DNA of 64,000 bases from Streptococcus didelphis DSM 15616 (GTDB lineage Bacteria > Bacillota > Bacilli > Lactobacillales > Streptococcaceae). Location: NCBI RefSeq assembly GCF_000380005.1, contig NZ_KB904195.1:46477-110476 (forward strand), written 5' to 3'. Of the stretch, positions 36,275 to 45,811 are shown one piece after another. Position 1 is the first letter of the stretch, and the number at the start of each line of letters is the position of its first letter. The notes beneath the pieces were generated by a model. That model worked only from the letters and a program-made list of their open reading frames with translations, ran no database searches and was not told where the DNA came from. The position numbers were made by a program, and so were the translations under genes.

Positions 36275-38926
36275 ATGGAAAAGGGAACTAAGTTTGTTTA
36301 TGCTTTTGCAGAAGGTCATAAGGACATGAGACAGCTTTTAGGGGGAAAGGGGGCTAATCTAGCTGAAATGACTAGAATTGGCTTACCTGTTCCTCAAGGT
36401 TTTATCATTTCTACTCAAGCCTGTAATGCTTATTATGATAACGAGACGTCAATGCCAGCTCAGCTTTTAGAAGAGATTGACCATGCCTTAAATCAATTAG
36501 AAAGTAAAGAAGATAAGCAGCTAGGTGCCAAGGGGAACCCTTTGCTTGTATCTGTAAGATCTGGAGCAGTGTTTTCTATGCCCGGAATGATGGACACGAT
36601 TTTGAACTTAGGTTTAAATGATGAAAGTGTTGAGGGACTTATTGAGGCAACCCAAAATCCACGTTTTGCTTATGATAGCTATCGTCGTTTTATTCAGATG
36701 TTTGCAGATGTTGCTATAGGTTTACCAAAAGATAAATTTGAAGCTGTTTTAGAGGAGGTTAAGCAAGCAAAGGCTTGTCAAGATGACACAGAGCTTAGTA
36801 GTGAAGATTTACAGGCTATTGTAGCAAGCTATAAAGCTATCTATAAGGAAGGGACAGGTCAGGATTTTCCACAAGATCCCAAGGAACAGTTGCTTTTGGC
36901 TGTAGAAGCAGTCTTTAAATCCTGGAATAATCCTAGAGCCAAGGTTTACCGTAGGCTTAATGATATTTCAGATAAGCTAGGAACGGCAGTTACCATTCAG
37001 GCCATGGTTTTTGGCAATATGGGTGACAAAAGTGGAACAGGCGTAGCCTTTACCAGAAATCCCTCTACAGGTCACAAGGCTCTTTTTGGAGAATATCTGA
37101 TTAATGCTCAAGGAGAAGATGTGGTAGCTGGAATTCGAACCCCTCACAGTATAGATAGACTTAAGGAAGAAATGCCTCATATCTATCAAGAATTTCTTAC
37201 CATTAGTCAACTCCTAGAAAAGCATTATGGTGATATGCAGGATTTAGAATTTACCATTGAAAGAGGTAAACTCTTCATGCTACAAACGCGAAATGGGAAA
37301 AGAACTGCCAAGGCTGCTATAAAGATTGCCTTGGACCAAGTAGCAGAAGGCTTAATCAGTAAAAAAGAAGCCATTTTAAGAATTGAGCCCAAACAGCTAG
37401 AACAGTTGTTACATCCTTCCTTTGATCTGGAAGAACTTGCAAAAGCTGAGCTTGTGGCAAGAGGCTTACCTGCTTCACCTGGAGCGGCCTGTGGGCATGT
37501 CTACTTTCATGCAGAAGATGCTCTAAGAGAGGCTCAAAAAGGGAAGGATGTCCTCCTTGTTAGACAAGAGACTTCTCCTGAAGATATTGAGGGAATAAAC
37601 AGTGCTAAGGGAATTATTACAGCTCGAGGTGGGATGACTTCTCATGCAGCTGTTGTGGCGCGTGGCATGGGAAAACCTTGTGTAGCAGGTGCTAGTCAAC
37701 TCCTAGTAGATGAAATCAATAGGCAGGTCGCTATTGGCCAAAAGAGGATCACAGAAGGGGATTTTTTAGCTATTGATGGAGCAAGTGGGCAGATTTATCT
37801 AGGTGAAATCCCAATGACCTCAGCTGTTTTTGATGAAGTCTTTCAAGAATTTATGTCGTGGGTAGATGAAGAGCGGACCATGTTGGTGCGAAGCAATGCC
37901 GATAATCCTCGGGATGCTCAAAAGGCTATGGAATTTGGGGCAGAAGGAATTGGCCTATGTCGGACAGAGCATATGTTCTTTGATGAAGAGCGGATTCTTG
38001 CTGTACGGCAAATGATAGTTGCGGATAATGTGGAAGATAGAGTCACTGCACTTGACCAGCTGCTTCCTTATCAAAGAGATGATTTTTATCACTTATTTAA
38101 GGTTTTAAATGGGAAATCATGTACTATTAGGCTCTTAGATCCTCCTTTACACGAATTTTTACCTCATGATCAAGAGGCTATTGAAGTATTAGCTGATCAA
38201 CTGTCCTGTGATAGTCAGAAACTTCAGAAACGAATCAAGGAATTAGAAGAATTTAATCCCATGTTAGGACATCGTGGCTGCCGTTTAGCTATTACTTATC
38301 CAGAAATATACCAGATGCAGGCTAAAGCTATTGCGCAAGGAGCTATTAAGGCTATGGCAGAAGGTGTAGCAGTTAAGCCAGAGATTATGGTTCCCCTTGT
38401 TAGTAGCTTAGACGAATTGAAATTTACAAGAGCACTAATAGAAGAGGTTGTTGAACTAGAACTTGAAAAAAGTTCCTTATCATTGTCTTATACGATTGGG
38501 ACTATGATTGAAACTCCAAGAGCCTGTGTTGTAGCTGATGATCTAGCTCAGCTAGCTGACTTCTTTAGTTTTGGGACTAATGATTTAACGCAAATGGGAT
38601 TTGGTTTTTCTCGTGATGATGCTGGTAAATTTCTTGGTGACTACCTAGAAAAAGGTATTTTTGAAAAGGAACCCTTCCAGGTTCTAGACCAAAAAGGAAT
38701 TGGAAGCTTGATACAAATGGCTGTTAAACGCGGTAGAAATAGCAAAGCACAGCTTAAGCTTGGTATATGTGGCGAACATGGTGGTGAACCTAGCTCAGTT
38801 GAATTTTGTTACCAAGCAGGTCTGGATTATGTTTCGTGTTCTCCATTTCGAATTCCTATAGCAAAATTAGCTGCCGCCCAGGCTAAGCTTAAAGCTTCTG
38901 GTTTAGATTGTGATAAGGATAAATAA
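36275..38926 (+). CDS. ppdK: Pyruvate, phosphate dikinase
   Basis: An 883-residue enzyme converting pyruvate, ATP and Pi to PEP, AMP and PPi, reversibly. The N-terminal ATP-grasp domain begins KGTKFVYAFAEG, and LLGGKGANLAEM binds nucleotide. The swivelling phospho-His domain has H457 in GGMTSHAAVVARGMG with the regulated T455. The C-terminal PEP domain ends with the catalytic C832 in GICGEHGGEP. GGAGG sits 5 nt before ATG 36275. The operon with a CcpN-like regulator and PDRP suggests controlled PEP making, or PPi-dependent ATP gain in reverse. The length is complete. Confidence 0.96.
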   Translation: MEKGTKFVYAFAEGHKDMRQLLGGKGANLAEMTRIGLPVPQGFIISTQACNAYYDNETSMPAQLLEEIDHALNQLESKEDKQLGAKGNPLLVSVRSGAVFSMPGMMDTILNLGLNDESVEGLIEATQNPRFAYDSYRRFIQMFADVAIGLPKDKFEAVLEEVKQAKACQDDTELSSEDLQAIVASYKAIYKEGTGQDFPQDPKEQLLLAVEAVFKSWNNPRAKVYRRLNDISDKLGTAVTIQAMVFGNMGDKSGTGVAFTRNPSTGHKALFGEYLINAQGEDVVAGIRTPHSIDRLKEEMPHIYQEFLTISQLLEKHYGDMQDLEFTIERGKLFMLQTRNGKRTAKAAIKIALDQVAEGLISKKEAILRIEPKQLEQLLHPSFDLEELAKAELVARGLPASPGAACGHVYFHAEDALREAQKGKDVLLVRQETSPEDIEGINSAKGIITARGGMTSHAAVVARGMGKPCVAGASQLLVDEINRQVAIGQKRITEGDFLAIDGASGQIYLGEIPMTSAVFDEVFQEFMSWVDEERTMLVRSNADNPRDAQKAMEFGAEGIGLCRTEHMFFDEERILAVRQMIVADNVEDRVTALDQLLPYQRDDFYHLFKVLNGKSCTIRLLDPPLHEFLPHDQEAIEVLADQLSCDSQKLQKRIKELEEFNPMLGHRGCRLAITYPEIYQMQAKAIAQGAIKAMAEGVAVKPEIMVPLVSSLDELKFTRALIEEVVELELEKSSLSLSYTIGTMIETPRACVVADDLAQLADFFSFGTNDLTQMGFGFSRDDAGKFLGDYLEKGIFEKEPFQVLDQKGIGSLIQMAVKRGRNSKAQLKLGICGEHGGEPSSVEFCYQAGLDYVSCSPFRIPIAKLAAAQAKLKASGLDCDKDK

Positions 38927-38931
38927 AAATA

Positions 38932-38965
38932 GGACTAGCTTTACACTGTAGAGCTAGTTTTAACT
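38932..38965 (+). terminator. Terminator after ppdK
   Basis: ACTAGCT (38934-38940) pairs with AGCTAGT (38952-38958), with inner TAC/GTA, followed by TTTTAACTTT. Confidence 0.7.
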
Positions 38966-39027
38966 TTAGAAATTTGATGAAGATGACTTGATAAGGATAA
39001 GTCTGCTCTATCAATTAAAGGGAAATA

Positions 39028-39036
39028 TGATATAAT
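39028..39036 (+). promoter_or_regulatory. gatCAB extended -10 promoter
   Basis: TGATATAAT (39028-39036), about 50 nt before gatC. Confidence 0.55.
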
Positions 39037-39085
39037 AATTTAGACTATGTAAAAATGAAAACATACAAAAATCTAAGGAGAAATT

Positions 39086-39388
39086 ATGAAAATTTCTGAA
39101 GAAGAAGTGCGCCACGTAGCCACATTATCAAAATTATCATTTTCAGACCAAGAAACCAGTGAGTTTGCAAGTAGCCTCTCAAAAATTGTTGACATGGTTG
39201 AACTCTTGAATGAAGTAGATACAGACGGAGTAGCTGTGACAACTACCATGGCAGATCAAAAAAATGTTATGCGTCAAGATATCGCTCAAGCAGGTACTGA
39301 CCGTGACTTATTATTTAGAAATGTTCCTGAAAAAGAAAATCATTTTATTAAAGTACCAGCTATCTTAGAAGATGGAGGAGATGCCTAA
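39086..39388 (+). CDS. gatC: Asp-tRNA(Asn)/Glu-tRNA(Gln) amidotransferase subunit C
   Basis: A 100-residue small subunit that wraps between GatA and GatB and stabilises the complex. The start [23 protein letters not shown] and the end [14 protein letters not shown] are GatC signatures. AAGGAG precedes the ATG. The stop shares one base with gatA (TAATG). The complex amidates Glu-tRNA(Gln) and/or Asp-tRNA(Asn) in bacteria lacking GlnRS or AsnRS. Confidence 0.96.
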   Translation: MKISEEEVRHVATLSKLSFSDQETSEFASSLSKIVDMVELLNEVDTDGVAVTTTMADQKNVMRQDIAQAGTDRDLLFRNVPEKENHFIKVPAILEDGGDA

Positions 39389-40854
39389 TGTCATTTAATC
39401 ATAAAACCATTGAAGAGCTACATGACCTCCTTGTAAGCAAAGAAATCTCAGCTAGAGAGTTGACTCAAGCAAGTATAGCTGATATTAAAGCACGTGAAGA
39501 GGCTGTAGGTTCATTTATCACTATTTCTGAAGAAGAAGCCCTAGCACAGGCTGATGCTATTGATGCTAAAGGCATTGATAAAGATAACATCATGTCTGGT
39601 ATTCCTCTAGCTGTTAAGGATAATATTTCTACAAAGGGAATTCTAACTACTGCAGCTTCAAAAATACTTTACAACTACAAGCCTGTCTTTGATGCGACAG
39701 CTATTAGTAAGGCCTATGAAAAAGATATGATTGTTATTGGTAAAACCAACATGGATGAATTTGCTATGGGGGGATCTACTGAAACGTCATATTTTAAAAA
39801 GACAAAAAATGCCTGGGATCACAGCAAGGTTCCTGGAGGATCATCGGGTGGCTCTGCAACAGCTGTTGCTTCTGGACAGGTTCGTCTTTCTCTAGGGTCT
39901 GATACTGGAGGGTCTATTCGCCAACCTGCGGCCTTCAATGGTATTGTTGGTTTAAAACCAACCTATGGTAGAATTTCACGTTTTGGATTGATCGCCTTTG
40001 GCTCTTCCTTGGATCAGATTGGGCCCTTATCGCTAACTGTTAGAGAAAACGCCCAATTATTAAATGTTATTGCAGGACCAGACTCTAAAGATTCAACTTC
40101 TGCACCAGTGGGAATAGAAGATTTCACATCAAAAATTGGTCACGATATTAAAGGAATGAAAATTGCTTTACCTAAAGAGTATTTAGGTCAAGGTATTGAT
40201 CCACAAATCAAAGAAAATATCCTTGCAGCTGCTAAACAATTTGAAAAATTAGGAGCGATTGTCGAGGAGGTAAGTCTTCCCCATAGTAAGTATGGTGTTG
40301 CTGTCTACTATATTATTGCCTCTTCTGAAGCTTCTTCAAATTTACAACGATTTGACGGTATTCGCTATGGCTTTAGGGCTGAGGATGCAAAGAGTTTAGA
40401 AGATATCTACGTTAAAACACGTAGCCAAGGTTTTGGTGATGAAGTTAAACGTCGGATTATGCTTGGAACCTTTAGTTTGTCTTCGGGTTATTATGATGCT
40501 TACTTTAAAAAAGCTGGTAGGGTACGTACCTTAATTATCCAAGATTTTGATAAGGTTTTTGCTGATTATGATGTGATTATGGGACCAACAACCCCAAGTC
40601 CAGCCTTTGGCCTTGATACTCTTAATCATGATCCAGTTTCAATGTATCTAGCAGACCTATTAACCATTCCTGTAAACTTAGCAGGCCTACCGGGAATTTC
40701 CATCCCTTCAGGCTTTGTTGATGGCTTACCAGTTGGTTTACAATTAATTGGACCTAAATATAGTGAAAACCGTATCTATCAAGTAGCTTCAGCCTTTGAA
40801 GCAAGCACTGATTACCACAAACAAGAACCTATTATTTTTGGAGGTGACAAGTAA
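39388..40854 (+). CDS. gatA: Asp-tRNA(Asn)/Glu-tRNA(Gln) amidotransferase subunit A
   Basis: A 488-residue amidase subunit that releases ammonia from glutamine for GatB. The amidase-signature Ser-cisSer-Lys triad lies in AVKDNI (Lys), PGGSSGGSA (cis-Ser) and [13 protein letters not shown] (nucleophile Ser). It overlaps gatC and gatB by one base at each end, which ties the three subunits' translation together. GGAGGAG inside the gatC end is its SD. Confidence 0.97.
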   Translation: MSFNHKTIEELHDLLVSKEISARELTQASIADIKAREEAVGSFITISEEEALAQADAIDAKGIDKDNIMSGIPLAVKDNISTKGILTTAASKILYNYKPVFDATAISKAYEKDMIVIGKTNMDEFAMGGSTETSYFKKTKNAWDHSKVPGGSSGGSATAVASGQVRLSLGSDTGGSIRQPAAFNGIVGLKPTYGRISRFGLIAFGSSLDQIGPLSLTVRENAQLLNVIAGPDSKDSTSAPVGIEDFTSKIGHDIKGMKIALPKEYLGQGIDPQIKENILAAAKQFEKLGAIVEEVSLPHSKYGVAVYYIIASSEASSNLQRFDGIRYGFRAEDAKSLEDIYVKTRSQGFGDEVKRRIMLGTFSLSSGYYDAYFKKAGRVRTLIIQDFDKVFADYDVIMGPTTPSPAFGLDTLNHDPVSMYLADLLTIPVNLAGLPGISIPSGFVDGLPVGLQLIGPKYSENRIYQVASAFEASTDYHKQEPIIFGGDK

Positions 40855-42293
40855 TGAATTTTGAAACCATAATTGGACTTGAGGTCCATGTTGAATTAAA
40901 TACAGCTTCAAAAATATTCTCACCTTCTTCTGCCCATTTTGGTCAAGAAGCAAATGCTAATACAAACGTGATTGACTGGTCCTTCCCAGGAGTTCTTCCC
41001 GTTATGAATAAGGGTGTTATTGATGCAGGAATCAAAGCTTCGCTGGCTCTGAATATGGATATCCATACAAACATGCACTTCGACCGCAAGAATTATTTTT
41101 ACCCAGACAATCCGAAAGCCTATCAAATTTCCCAATTTGATGAGCCTATTGGTTATAATGGCTGGATTGATATTAGACTTGAAGATGGCTCAAGCAAGAA
41201 AATAAGGATTGAACGTGCCCACCTTGAAGAAGATGCTGGAAAAAACACCCATGGAACAGATGGCTATTCCTATGTTGACTTAAATCGTCAGGGTGTCCCT
41301 TTAATTGAGATTGTTTCTGAAGCTGATATGCGTTCTCCAGAAGAAGCCTATGCTTATTTGACAGCTCTTAAAGAAATTATTCAATACACAGGGATTTCTG
41401 ATGTTAAAATGGAAGAAGGTTCCATGCGGGTTGATGCTAATATCTCGCTTCGCCCTTATGGTCAAGAAGCCTTTGGTACCAAAACAGAACTCAAAAACCT
41501 TAACTCCTTTTCAAATGTTCGCAAAGGACTAGAATATGAAGTGGAACGTCAGGCCAAAATTTTACGTTCAGGAGGTATCATTCGTCAAGAAACCCGACGT
41601 TATGATGAGGCAAATAAGGCAACTATTTTAATGCGTGTTAAAGAAGGTGCTGCTGATTACCGTTATTTCCCAGAGCCAGACCTACCTCTCTTTGAAATTG
41701 ATGACCAGTGGATCGAGGAAATGCGAGCAGAATTGCCACAATTTCCTGCCCAAAGACGTGCCCGTTATATTCAAGACCTTGCTCTATCAGACTATGATGC
41801 TAGTCAGCTAACAGCAACCAAGGCTTTATCGGATTTCTTTGAAGAAGCTATTGCCCTTGGAGGAGATGCGAAACAGGTCTCAAACTGGCTTCAAGGAGAA
41901 GTAGCTCAGTATCTAAATGCTGAAGCTAAAACAATTGAGGCAATTTCCTTAAGTCCAGAAAATCTGGTTGAAATGATTGCTATTATTAATGATGGGACTA
42001 TTTCCTCAAAAATAGCTAAGAAGGTTTTTGTTCATTTAGCTAAAAATGGTGGTTCAGCTCGTGACTATGTTGAAAAAGCAGGCCTTGTTCAAATTTCTGA
42101 TCCACAAGTTTTGATTCCAATTATCCACCAAGTCTTTGCAGATAATGAAGCTGCAGTAGCTGATTTTAAATCAGGTAAACGAAATGCAGATAAAGCTTTC
42201 ACGGGTTTCTTAATGAAAGCAACAAAAGGACAAGCCAACCCCCAAGTAGCCCAAAAACTACTTGCCCAAGAACTTCAAAAATTAGTAGATTAA
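40854..42293 (+). CDS. gatB: Asp-tRNA(Asn)/Glu-tRNA(Gln) amidotransferase subunit B
   Basis: A 479-residue subunit that binds the mischarged tRNA and performs ATP-dependent amidation. The start [37 protein letters not shown] and the central [14 protein letters not shown] are family blocks, and the C-terminal YqeY-like tail (about residues 330-479) ends [17 protein letters not shown]. It is the last gene of the operon, with a strong terminator 5 nt after the stop. Confidence 0.97.
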   Translation: MNFETIIGLEVHVELNTASKIFSPSSAHFGQEANANTNVIDWSFPGVLPVMNKGVIDAGIKASLALNMDIHTNMHFDRKNYFYPDNPKAYQISQFDEPIGYNGWIDIRLEDGSSKKIRIERAHLEEDAGKNTHGTDGYSYVDLNRQGVPLIEIVSEADMRSPEEAYAYLTALKEIIQYTGISDVKMEEGSMRVDANISLRPYGQEAFGTKTELKNLNSFSNVRKGLEYEVERQAKILRSGGIIRQETRRYDEANKATILMRVKEGAADYRYFPEPDLPLFEIDDQWIEEMRAELPQFPAQRRARYIQDLALSDYDASQLTATKALSDFFEEAIALGGDAKQVSNWLQGEVAQYLNAEAKTIEAISLSPENLVEMIAIINDGTISSKIAKKVFVHLAKNGGSARDYVEKAGLVQISDPQVLIPIIHQVFADNEAAVADFKSGKRNADKAFTGFLMKATKGQANPQVAQKLLAQELQKLVD

Positions 42294-42297
42294 ACCT

Positions 42298-42326
42298 AAA
42301 AATCCCTTATTTAAGGGATTTTTTAG
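42298..42326 (+). terminator. Terminator after gatB
   Basis: AATCCCTTA (42301-42309) pairs with TAAGGGATT (42312-42320), then TTTTAG. Confidence 0.85.
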
Positions 42327-42390
42327 TTTGTAGGTAAAGTAGACTTTTGTTGATTTTGCTAAAAAGTAGAATGAAAGAAAAAGTTAGTCA

Positions 42391-42420
42391 TTGCTATAGT
42401 TTTAGCCCATATGCTATAAT
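42391..42420 (+). promoter_or_regulatory. Promoter of the small membrane protein gene
   Basis: TTGCTA (42391-42396), 18-nt spacer, TATAAT (42415-42420), with TG before the -10. Confidence 0.65.
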
Positions 42421-42444
42421 GTAAAAAAACAAAGAGGTGTAGAA

Positions 42445-42681
42445 ATGATTGGATCTTTAATTGTCGGCGCTATTATTGGTATGATAGCTGGAAAAATTAC
42501 AAAAAAAGGTTATTCCATGGGCTGTATTACTAATATCGTTGCAGGTTTGATTGGCTCATCTGTAGGGCAAGCCCTATTTGGGAATTGGGGTCCTCATTTA
42601 GCTGGTATGGCTCTGATTCCTTCTATTTTAGGAGCAGTAATAGTAGTAGCAGTTGTTTCCTTCTTTTTAGATAGATACTAA
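42445..42681 (+). CDS. Small membrane protein, GlsB/YeaQ/YmgE family
   Basis: A 78-residue protein of the transglycosylase-associated (GlsB/YeaQ/YmgE) family. Three hydrophobic Gly-rich segments cover nearly all of it: IGSLIVGAIIGMIAG, IVAGLIGSSVGQALF and ILGAVIVVAVVSFF. Family members are linked to general stress in several bacteria, but no activity is established; the transglycosylase name is historical. AAAGAGGTG precedes the ATG. It is monocistronic, with its own promoter and a perfect terminator. Confidence 0.85.
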   Translation: MIGSLIVGAIIGMIAGKITKKGYSMGCITNIVAGLIGSSVGQALFGNWGPHLAGMALIPSILGAVIVVAVVSFFLDRY

Positions 42682-42709
42682 AAACCTTTGACATGTCAAA
42701 GGTTTTTTT
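42681..42709 (+). terminator. Terminator after the small membrane protein gene
   Basis: AAAACCTTTGACA pairs with TGTCAAAGGTTTT as a continuous 26-bp palindrome from the stop codon, then TTT. Confidence 0.85.
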
Positions 42710-42721
42710 GGAGGATAGGCA

Positions 42722-42753
42722 AAATAAAAAACCATAGATAGTATCTACGGTTT
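42722..42753 (-). terminator. Terminator of cspA
   Basis: Minus strand: AAACCGTAGATA pairs with TATCTATGGTTT with one G-T pair, then TTTATTTT. Confidence 0.85.
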
Positions 42754-42760
42754 AATAAAC

Positions 42761-42964
42761 TTAAGCAATTTTAGTAATGTTTGTTGCTTGAAGGCCACGT
42801 TGACCTTGCTCAACATCAAAGGATACTTTTTGACCTTCATCTAATGATTTGAAACCGTCAGATTGGATTTCTGAGAAATGAGCAAATACGTCTGCACCAT
42901 TTTCTTGAGTGATAAAGCCGAAGCCTTTTTCTGCGTTAAACCATTTTACTGTACCTTGTGTCAT
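42761..42964 (-). CDS. cspA: Cold shock protein CspA family
   Basis: A 67-residue OB-fold RNA/DNA chaperone. It starts [17 protein letters not shown] (RNP1 is KGFGFI) and DVFAHFS is RNP2. The size and sequence are typical of the major Firmicute Csp. AGAGGT precedes the ATG. The leader is about 90 nt from the predicted start of transcription, long enough for the temperature-sensitive folding known for cold shock mRNAs, though no fold was worked out here. Confidence 0.96.
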   Translation of the reverse strand: MTQGTVKWFNAEKGFGFITQENGADVFAHFSEIQSDGFKSLDEGQKVSFDVEQGQRGLQATNITKIA

Positions 42965-43419
42965 TTGAGTTACCTCTATATATTTTATTTGTAAAGAATT
43001 ATTAAGAGGAAAACAAAAGATAAAACTGATACTTTGACTCGAAAAACTTATTTACATTCCCTACTATAACAGTATAAACTTCATAAGTCAAGGATAAACC
43101 TTTTTATTTAACCATAAATGAAAGTAGTTATTTAAAAAACTATGAATAAGGTTTTAAAAAAACAAGCTCCCTAGAAATTGATGTAGACATCTTTCTGAAA
43201 GGGGTCTTGTCTTTTGCAACATAAAAGTGTCTTATCTAATATTGGTTGCACAGCTATTATAGAAGACTAATATTGTAAAAAGGTATCAATTAAGTGACAA
43301 AAATAGCTTTCTAAGAGGAGTTTGACATGAAGCTGCAAAGGGCTTGTAAAAAATGAGAAAAGTTATAGTAAATAGAGATTTTTTGTGGTAAAATTTAAAA
43401 AATATTAGGAGGTGCTTCC
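42965..43419. other. 455-nt intergenic region, cspA to ACT-domain gene
   Basis: It holds the cspA leader and promoter on the minus strand (to 43091), then about 300 nt with no recognisable gene. A 9-bp direct repeat CTAATATTG occurs near 43236 and 43267. A promoter-like TTGCAA-17-TAATAT (about 43215-43243) precedes a nine-codon ORF at 43327-43356 (MKLQRACKK) that has GAGGAG at good spacing. The ACT gene promoter, an extended -10 TGGTAAAAT, ends at 43394. No homology was recognised for the middle part. Confidence 0.5.
43063..43091 (-). promoter_or_regulatory. cspA promoter
   Basis: Minus-strand TTGACT (43086-43091), 17-nt spacer, TATAGT (43063-43068), with TG before the -10. Confidence 0.75.
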
Positions 43420-43686
43420 GTGAAAGCCATTATAACTGTTGTTGGAAAAGATAGTAAGGGAATAGTTGCTGGTCTTTCCACCAAAATAGCTGAATTGGGT
43501 TTGAATATTGATGATATCTCACAGACAGTCCTAGATGATTATTTTACAATGATGGCTATTGTATCATCTGAAGAGAAAAAAGACTTTACCTATTTGAGAA
43601 ATGAATGTGATAAGTTAGGAGATAGCTTACAGGTAAAAGTTAATATTCAGAGTACAGCAATCTTTGATGCTATGTATAATCTATAA
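43420..43686 (+). CDS. ACT domain protein (UPF0237)
   Basis: An 88-residue single ACT domain that begins KAIITVVGKDSKGIVAGLSTKIAELGLNIDDISQTVLDDYF. ACT domains bind small ligands, often amino acids; the GcvR-like UPF0237 group has no established role. The start is GTG with AGGAGG at 7-nt spacing. It is followed 12 nt later by the UPF0210 gene, a pair that occurs together in many bacteria, so the ACT protein may sense a ligand for its partner. Confidence 0.88.
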   Translation: MKAIITVVGKDSKGIVAGLSTKIAELGLNIDDISQTVLDDYFTMMAIVSSEEKKDFTYLRNECDKLGDSLQVKVNIQSTAIFDAMYNL

Positions 43687-43698
43687 GGAGTTCTAAAA

Positions 43699-45036
43699 AT
43701 GGATATAAGACAAGTTCGTGAAACGATTGAAATGATTGAAGAACAGCACTTTGATATTCGTACAATTACGATGGGCATATCTCTTTTAGATTGTATTGAT
43801 AAGGATATCCATAAAGCAGCTGATAAAATTTACCAAAAAATTGTTACTAAGGCTGCTCGTTTAGTGGCAGTAGGAGACGAAATAGCAGCGGAACTAGGGA
43901 TTCCAATTGTTAACAAACGTATTTCTGTGACACCTATTTCCTTGATTGGAGCAGCTAGCAATGCTAAGGATTATCTGCCTCTTGCTAGAGCCTTGGATAA
44001 GGCAGCGCATGATAGTGGTGTCGACTTTATTGGTGGTTTTTCTGCACTCGTTCAAAAAGGTTACCATAAAGGAGATCAGATCCTGATAAATTCTATTCCT
44101 CAGGCTTTAGCTGTTACAGATAAGGTTTGTTCTTCTGTCAATATCGGTTCAACAAAGTCAGGGATTAATATGACAGCAGTTGCTGATATGGGACGAATTA
44201 TTAAGGAAACAGCAGAGCTATCAGAATTAGGGGCGGCAAAACTAGTTGTATTTGCAAATGCAGTTGAAGACAACCCTTTTATGGCAGGTGCCTTTCATGG
44301 TGTAGGTGAAGCTGACGTTGTTATTAATGTAGGTGTATCGGGTCCTGGAGTTGTAAAACGAGCTTTAGAAAAGGTTAGAGGTGAGAGCTTTGATGTTTTA
44401 GCCGAGACTGTTAAAAAAACTGCCTTCAAAATTACCCGCATTGGTCAATTGGTTGGTCAAATGGCCAGTGAAAGACTTGGTGTTAAGTTTGGAATTGTAG
44501 ACTTATCACTAGCTCCAACACCAGCAATAGGTGATTCTGTTGCTCGTGTTTTAGAAGAAATGGGGCTAGAGATGGTTGGTACACATGGTACTACAGCAGC
44601 TTTAGCACTCTTAAATGATGCTGTTAAAAAAGGCGGTGTCATGGCATGTAACCAGGTAGGAGGCTTATCAGGTGCCTTTATTCCTGTCTCAGAAGATGAA
44701 GGTATGATAGCGGCTGTTAAGGCTGGGTCTTTAAATCTTGAAAAACTAGAAGCTATGACTGCGATCTGTTCAGTAGGCCTAGATATGATTGCCATTCCAG
44801 AAGATACTCCTAAAGAGACAATTGCTGCGATGATTGCTGACGAAGCTGCCATAGGTGTCATTAACCAGAAAACAACGGCTGTAAGGATTATTCCTAAAGG
44901 TCAAGTGGGTGATATGATAGAATTTGGTGGCCTCTTAGGGACAGCTCCTGTCATGGCTGTTAATAAACATTCTTCGGCAGATTTTATTGCCCGAGGGGGA
45001 CAAATCCCTGCTCCTATCCATAGCTTTAAAAACTAA
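43699..45036 (+). CDS. UPF0210/DUF711 family protein
   Basis: A 445-residue protein of the DUF711 (UPF0210) family, which has a PFL-like fold but no proven reaction. It begins [32 protein letters not shown]. It has Gly-rich repeats and conserved [10 protein letters not shown] and [22 protein letters not shown] blocks. AAGGAG precedes the ATG. It is coupled to the ACT gene upstream. No glycyl-radical or activase motif was seen, so a radical mechanism should not be assumed. Confidence 0.88.
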   Translation: MDIRQVRETIEMIEEQHFDIRTITMGISLLDCIDKDIHKAADKIYQKIVTKAARLVAVGDEIAAELGIPIVNKRISVTPISLIGAASNAKDYLPLARALDKAAHDSGVDFIGGFSALVQKGYHKGDQILINSIPQALAVTDKVCSSVNIGSTKSGINMTAVADMGRIIKETAELSELGAAKLVVFANAVEDNPFMAGAFHGVGEADVVINVGVSGPGVVKRALEKVRGESFDVLAETVKKTAFKITRIGQLVGQMASERLGVKFGIVDLSLAPTPAIGDSVARVLEEMGLEMVGTHGTTAALALLNDAVKKGGVMACNQVGGLSGAFIPVSEDEGMIAAVKAGSLNLEKLEAMTAICSVGLDMIAIPEDTPKETIAAMIADEAAIGVINQKTTAVRIIPKGQVGDMIEFGGLLGTAPVMAVNKHSSADFIARGGQIPAPIHSFKN

Positions 45037-45042
45037 GAAAGT

Positions 45043-45069
45043 CACTTGCATGTTTTTGCAAGTGTTTTC
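45043..45069 (+). terminator. Terminator after the UPF0210 gene
   Basis: CACTTGCA (45043-45050) pairs with TGCAAGTG (45057-45064), then TTTTC. The right arm also contains the -35 of the next gene. Confidence 0.75.
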
Positions 45070-45084
45070 TCTTAATGCTATAAT
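45056..45084 (+). promoter_or_regulatory. Promoter of the phosphoglycerate mutase family operon
   Basis: TTGCAA (45056-45061), 17-nt spacer, TATAAT (45079-45084), with TG before the -10. Confidence 0.7.
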
Positions 45085-45109
45085 TATAGAAAGGAACTTG
45101 GAGGATATT

Positions 45110-45811
45110 ATGACAAAAACAAGGTTATACATTGCCCGTCACGGCAAAACAATGTTTAATACTATTGGACGTGCACAAGGGTGGAGTGATACCCCTTTAA
45201 CAAAATTTGGAGAAGAAGGTATCCGTGAATTAGGATTAGGACTCAAAGATGCTGCAATACCTTTCAAGGCAGCTTTTTCAAGTGATTCCGGAAGAACAAT
45301 GCAAACCATGGAAATTATCCTAAAAGAGTCAGAACATGAGTTTATCCCATATAGTAAGGATAAACGTATTCGAGAATGGTGCTTTGGTAGCTTAGACGGC
45401 GCCTATGACTCAGAACTCTTTTTAGGCGTTTTACCTAGAACTAAGGCATTTGAAGGCAAGAAGAATCTCAGAGATGTTCCCCTTTCAGAACTTGCTGAAA
45501 GTATTGTTGAAGTAGATACTGCTAACTGGGCTGAATCATGGGAAGTCTTAAGTAAGCGAATCTATGATGGTTTTGAAGCCATAGCTCTTTCTATCCAAAA
45601 TGCAGGGGGAGGAAATGCTATAGTAGTAAGCCATGGAATGACTATTGGAACCTTTATGTGGCTAATAGACCCAGACAGAGAAAAGCAATATATTGATAAC
45701 GGAAGTATCACTATTGTCGACTTTGAAGATGGAAAATTTAGCATCCAAGTCATTGGAGATATGAGTTTTAGATACCGTGGTCGTGAAATTATAGAGAAAC
45801 TTAGCACATGA
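45110..45811 (+). CDS. Histidine phosphatase/phosphoglycerate mutase family protein
   Basis: A 233-residue protein. The catalytic His lies in YIARHGKTMFN (RHG motif), and the second His in VVSHGMTIGTF. It is of the cofactor-dependent mutase/phosphatase superfamily, but the sequence suits a small phosphatase more than the glycolytic GpmA. The frame is open far upstream, but GGAGGATATT precedes ATG 45110. Its stop overlaps the next gene (ATGA), so it is the first of three coupled genes with two cell-wall proteins. Confidence 0.88.
   Translation: MTKTRLYIARHGKTMFNTIGRAQGWSDTPLTKFGEEGIRELGLGLKDAAIPFKAAFSSDSGRTMQTMEIILKESEHEFIPYSKDKRIREWCFGSLDGAYDSELFLGVLPRTKAFEGKKNLRDVPLSELAESIVEVDTANWAESWEVLSKRIYDGFEAIALSIQNAGGGNAIVVSHGMTIGTFMWLIDPDREKQYIDNGSITIVDFEDGKFSIQVIGDMSFRYRGREIIEKLST

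Noticed and set aside
43142..43174. ATG ORF of ten codons (MNKVLKKQAP)
   Set aside because: No SD and no conservation that I can judge.
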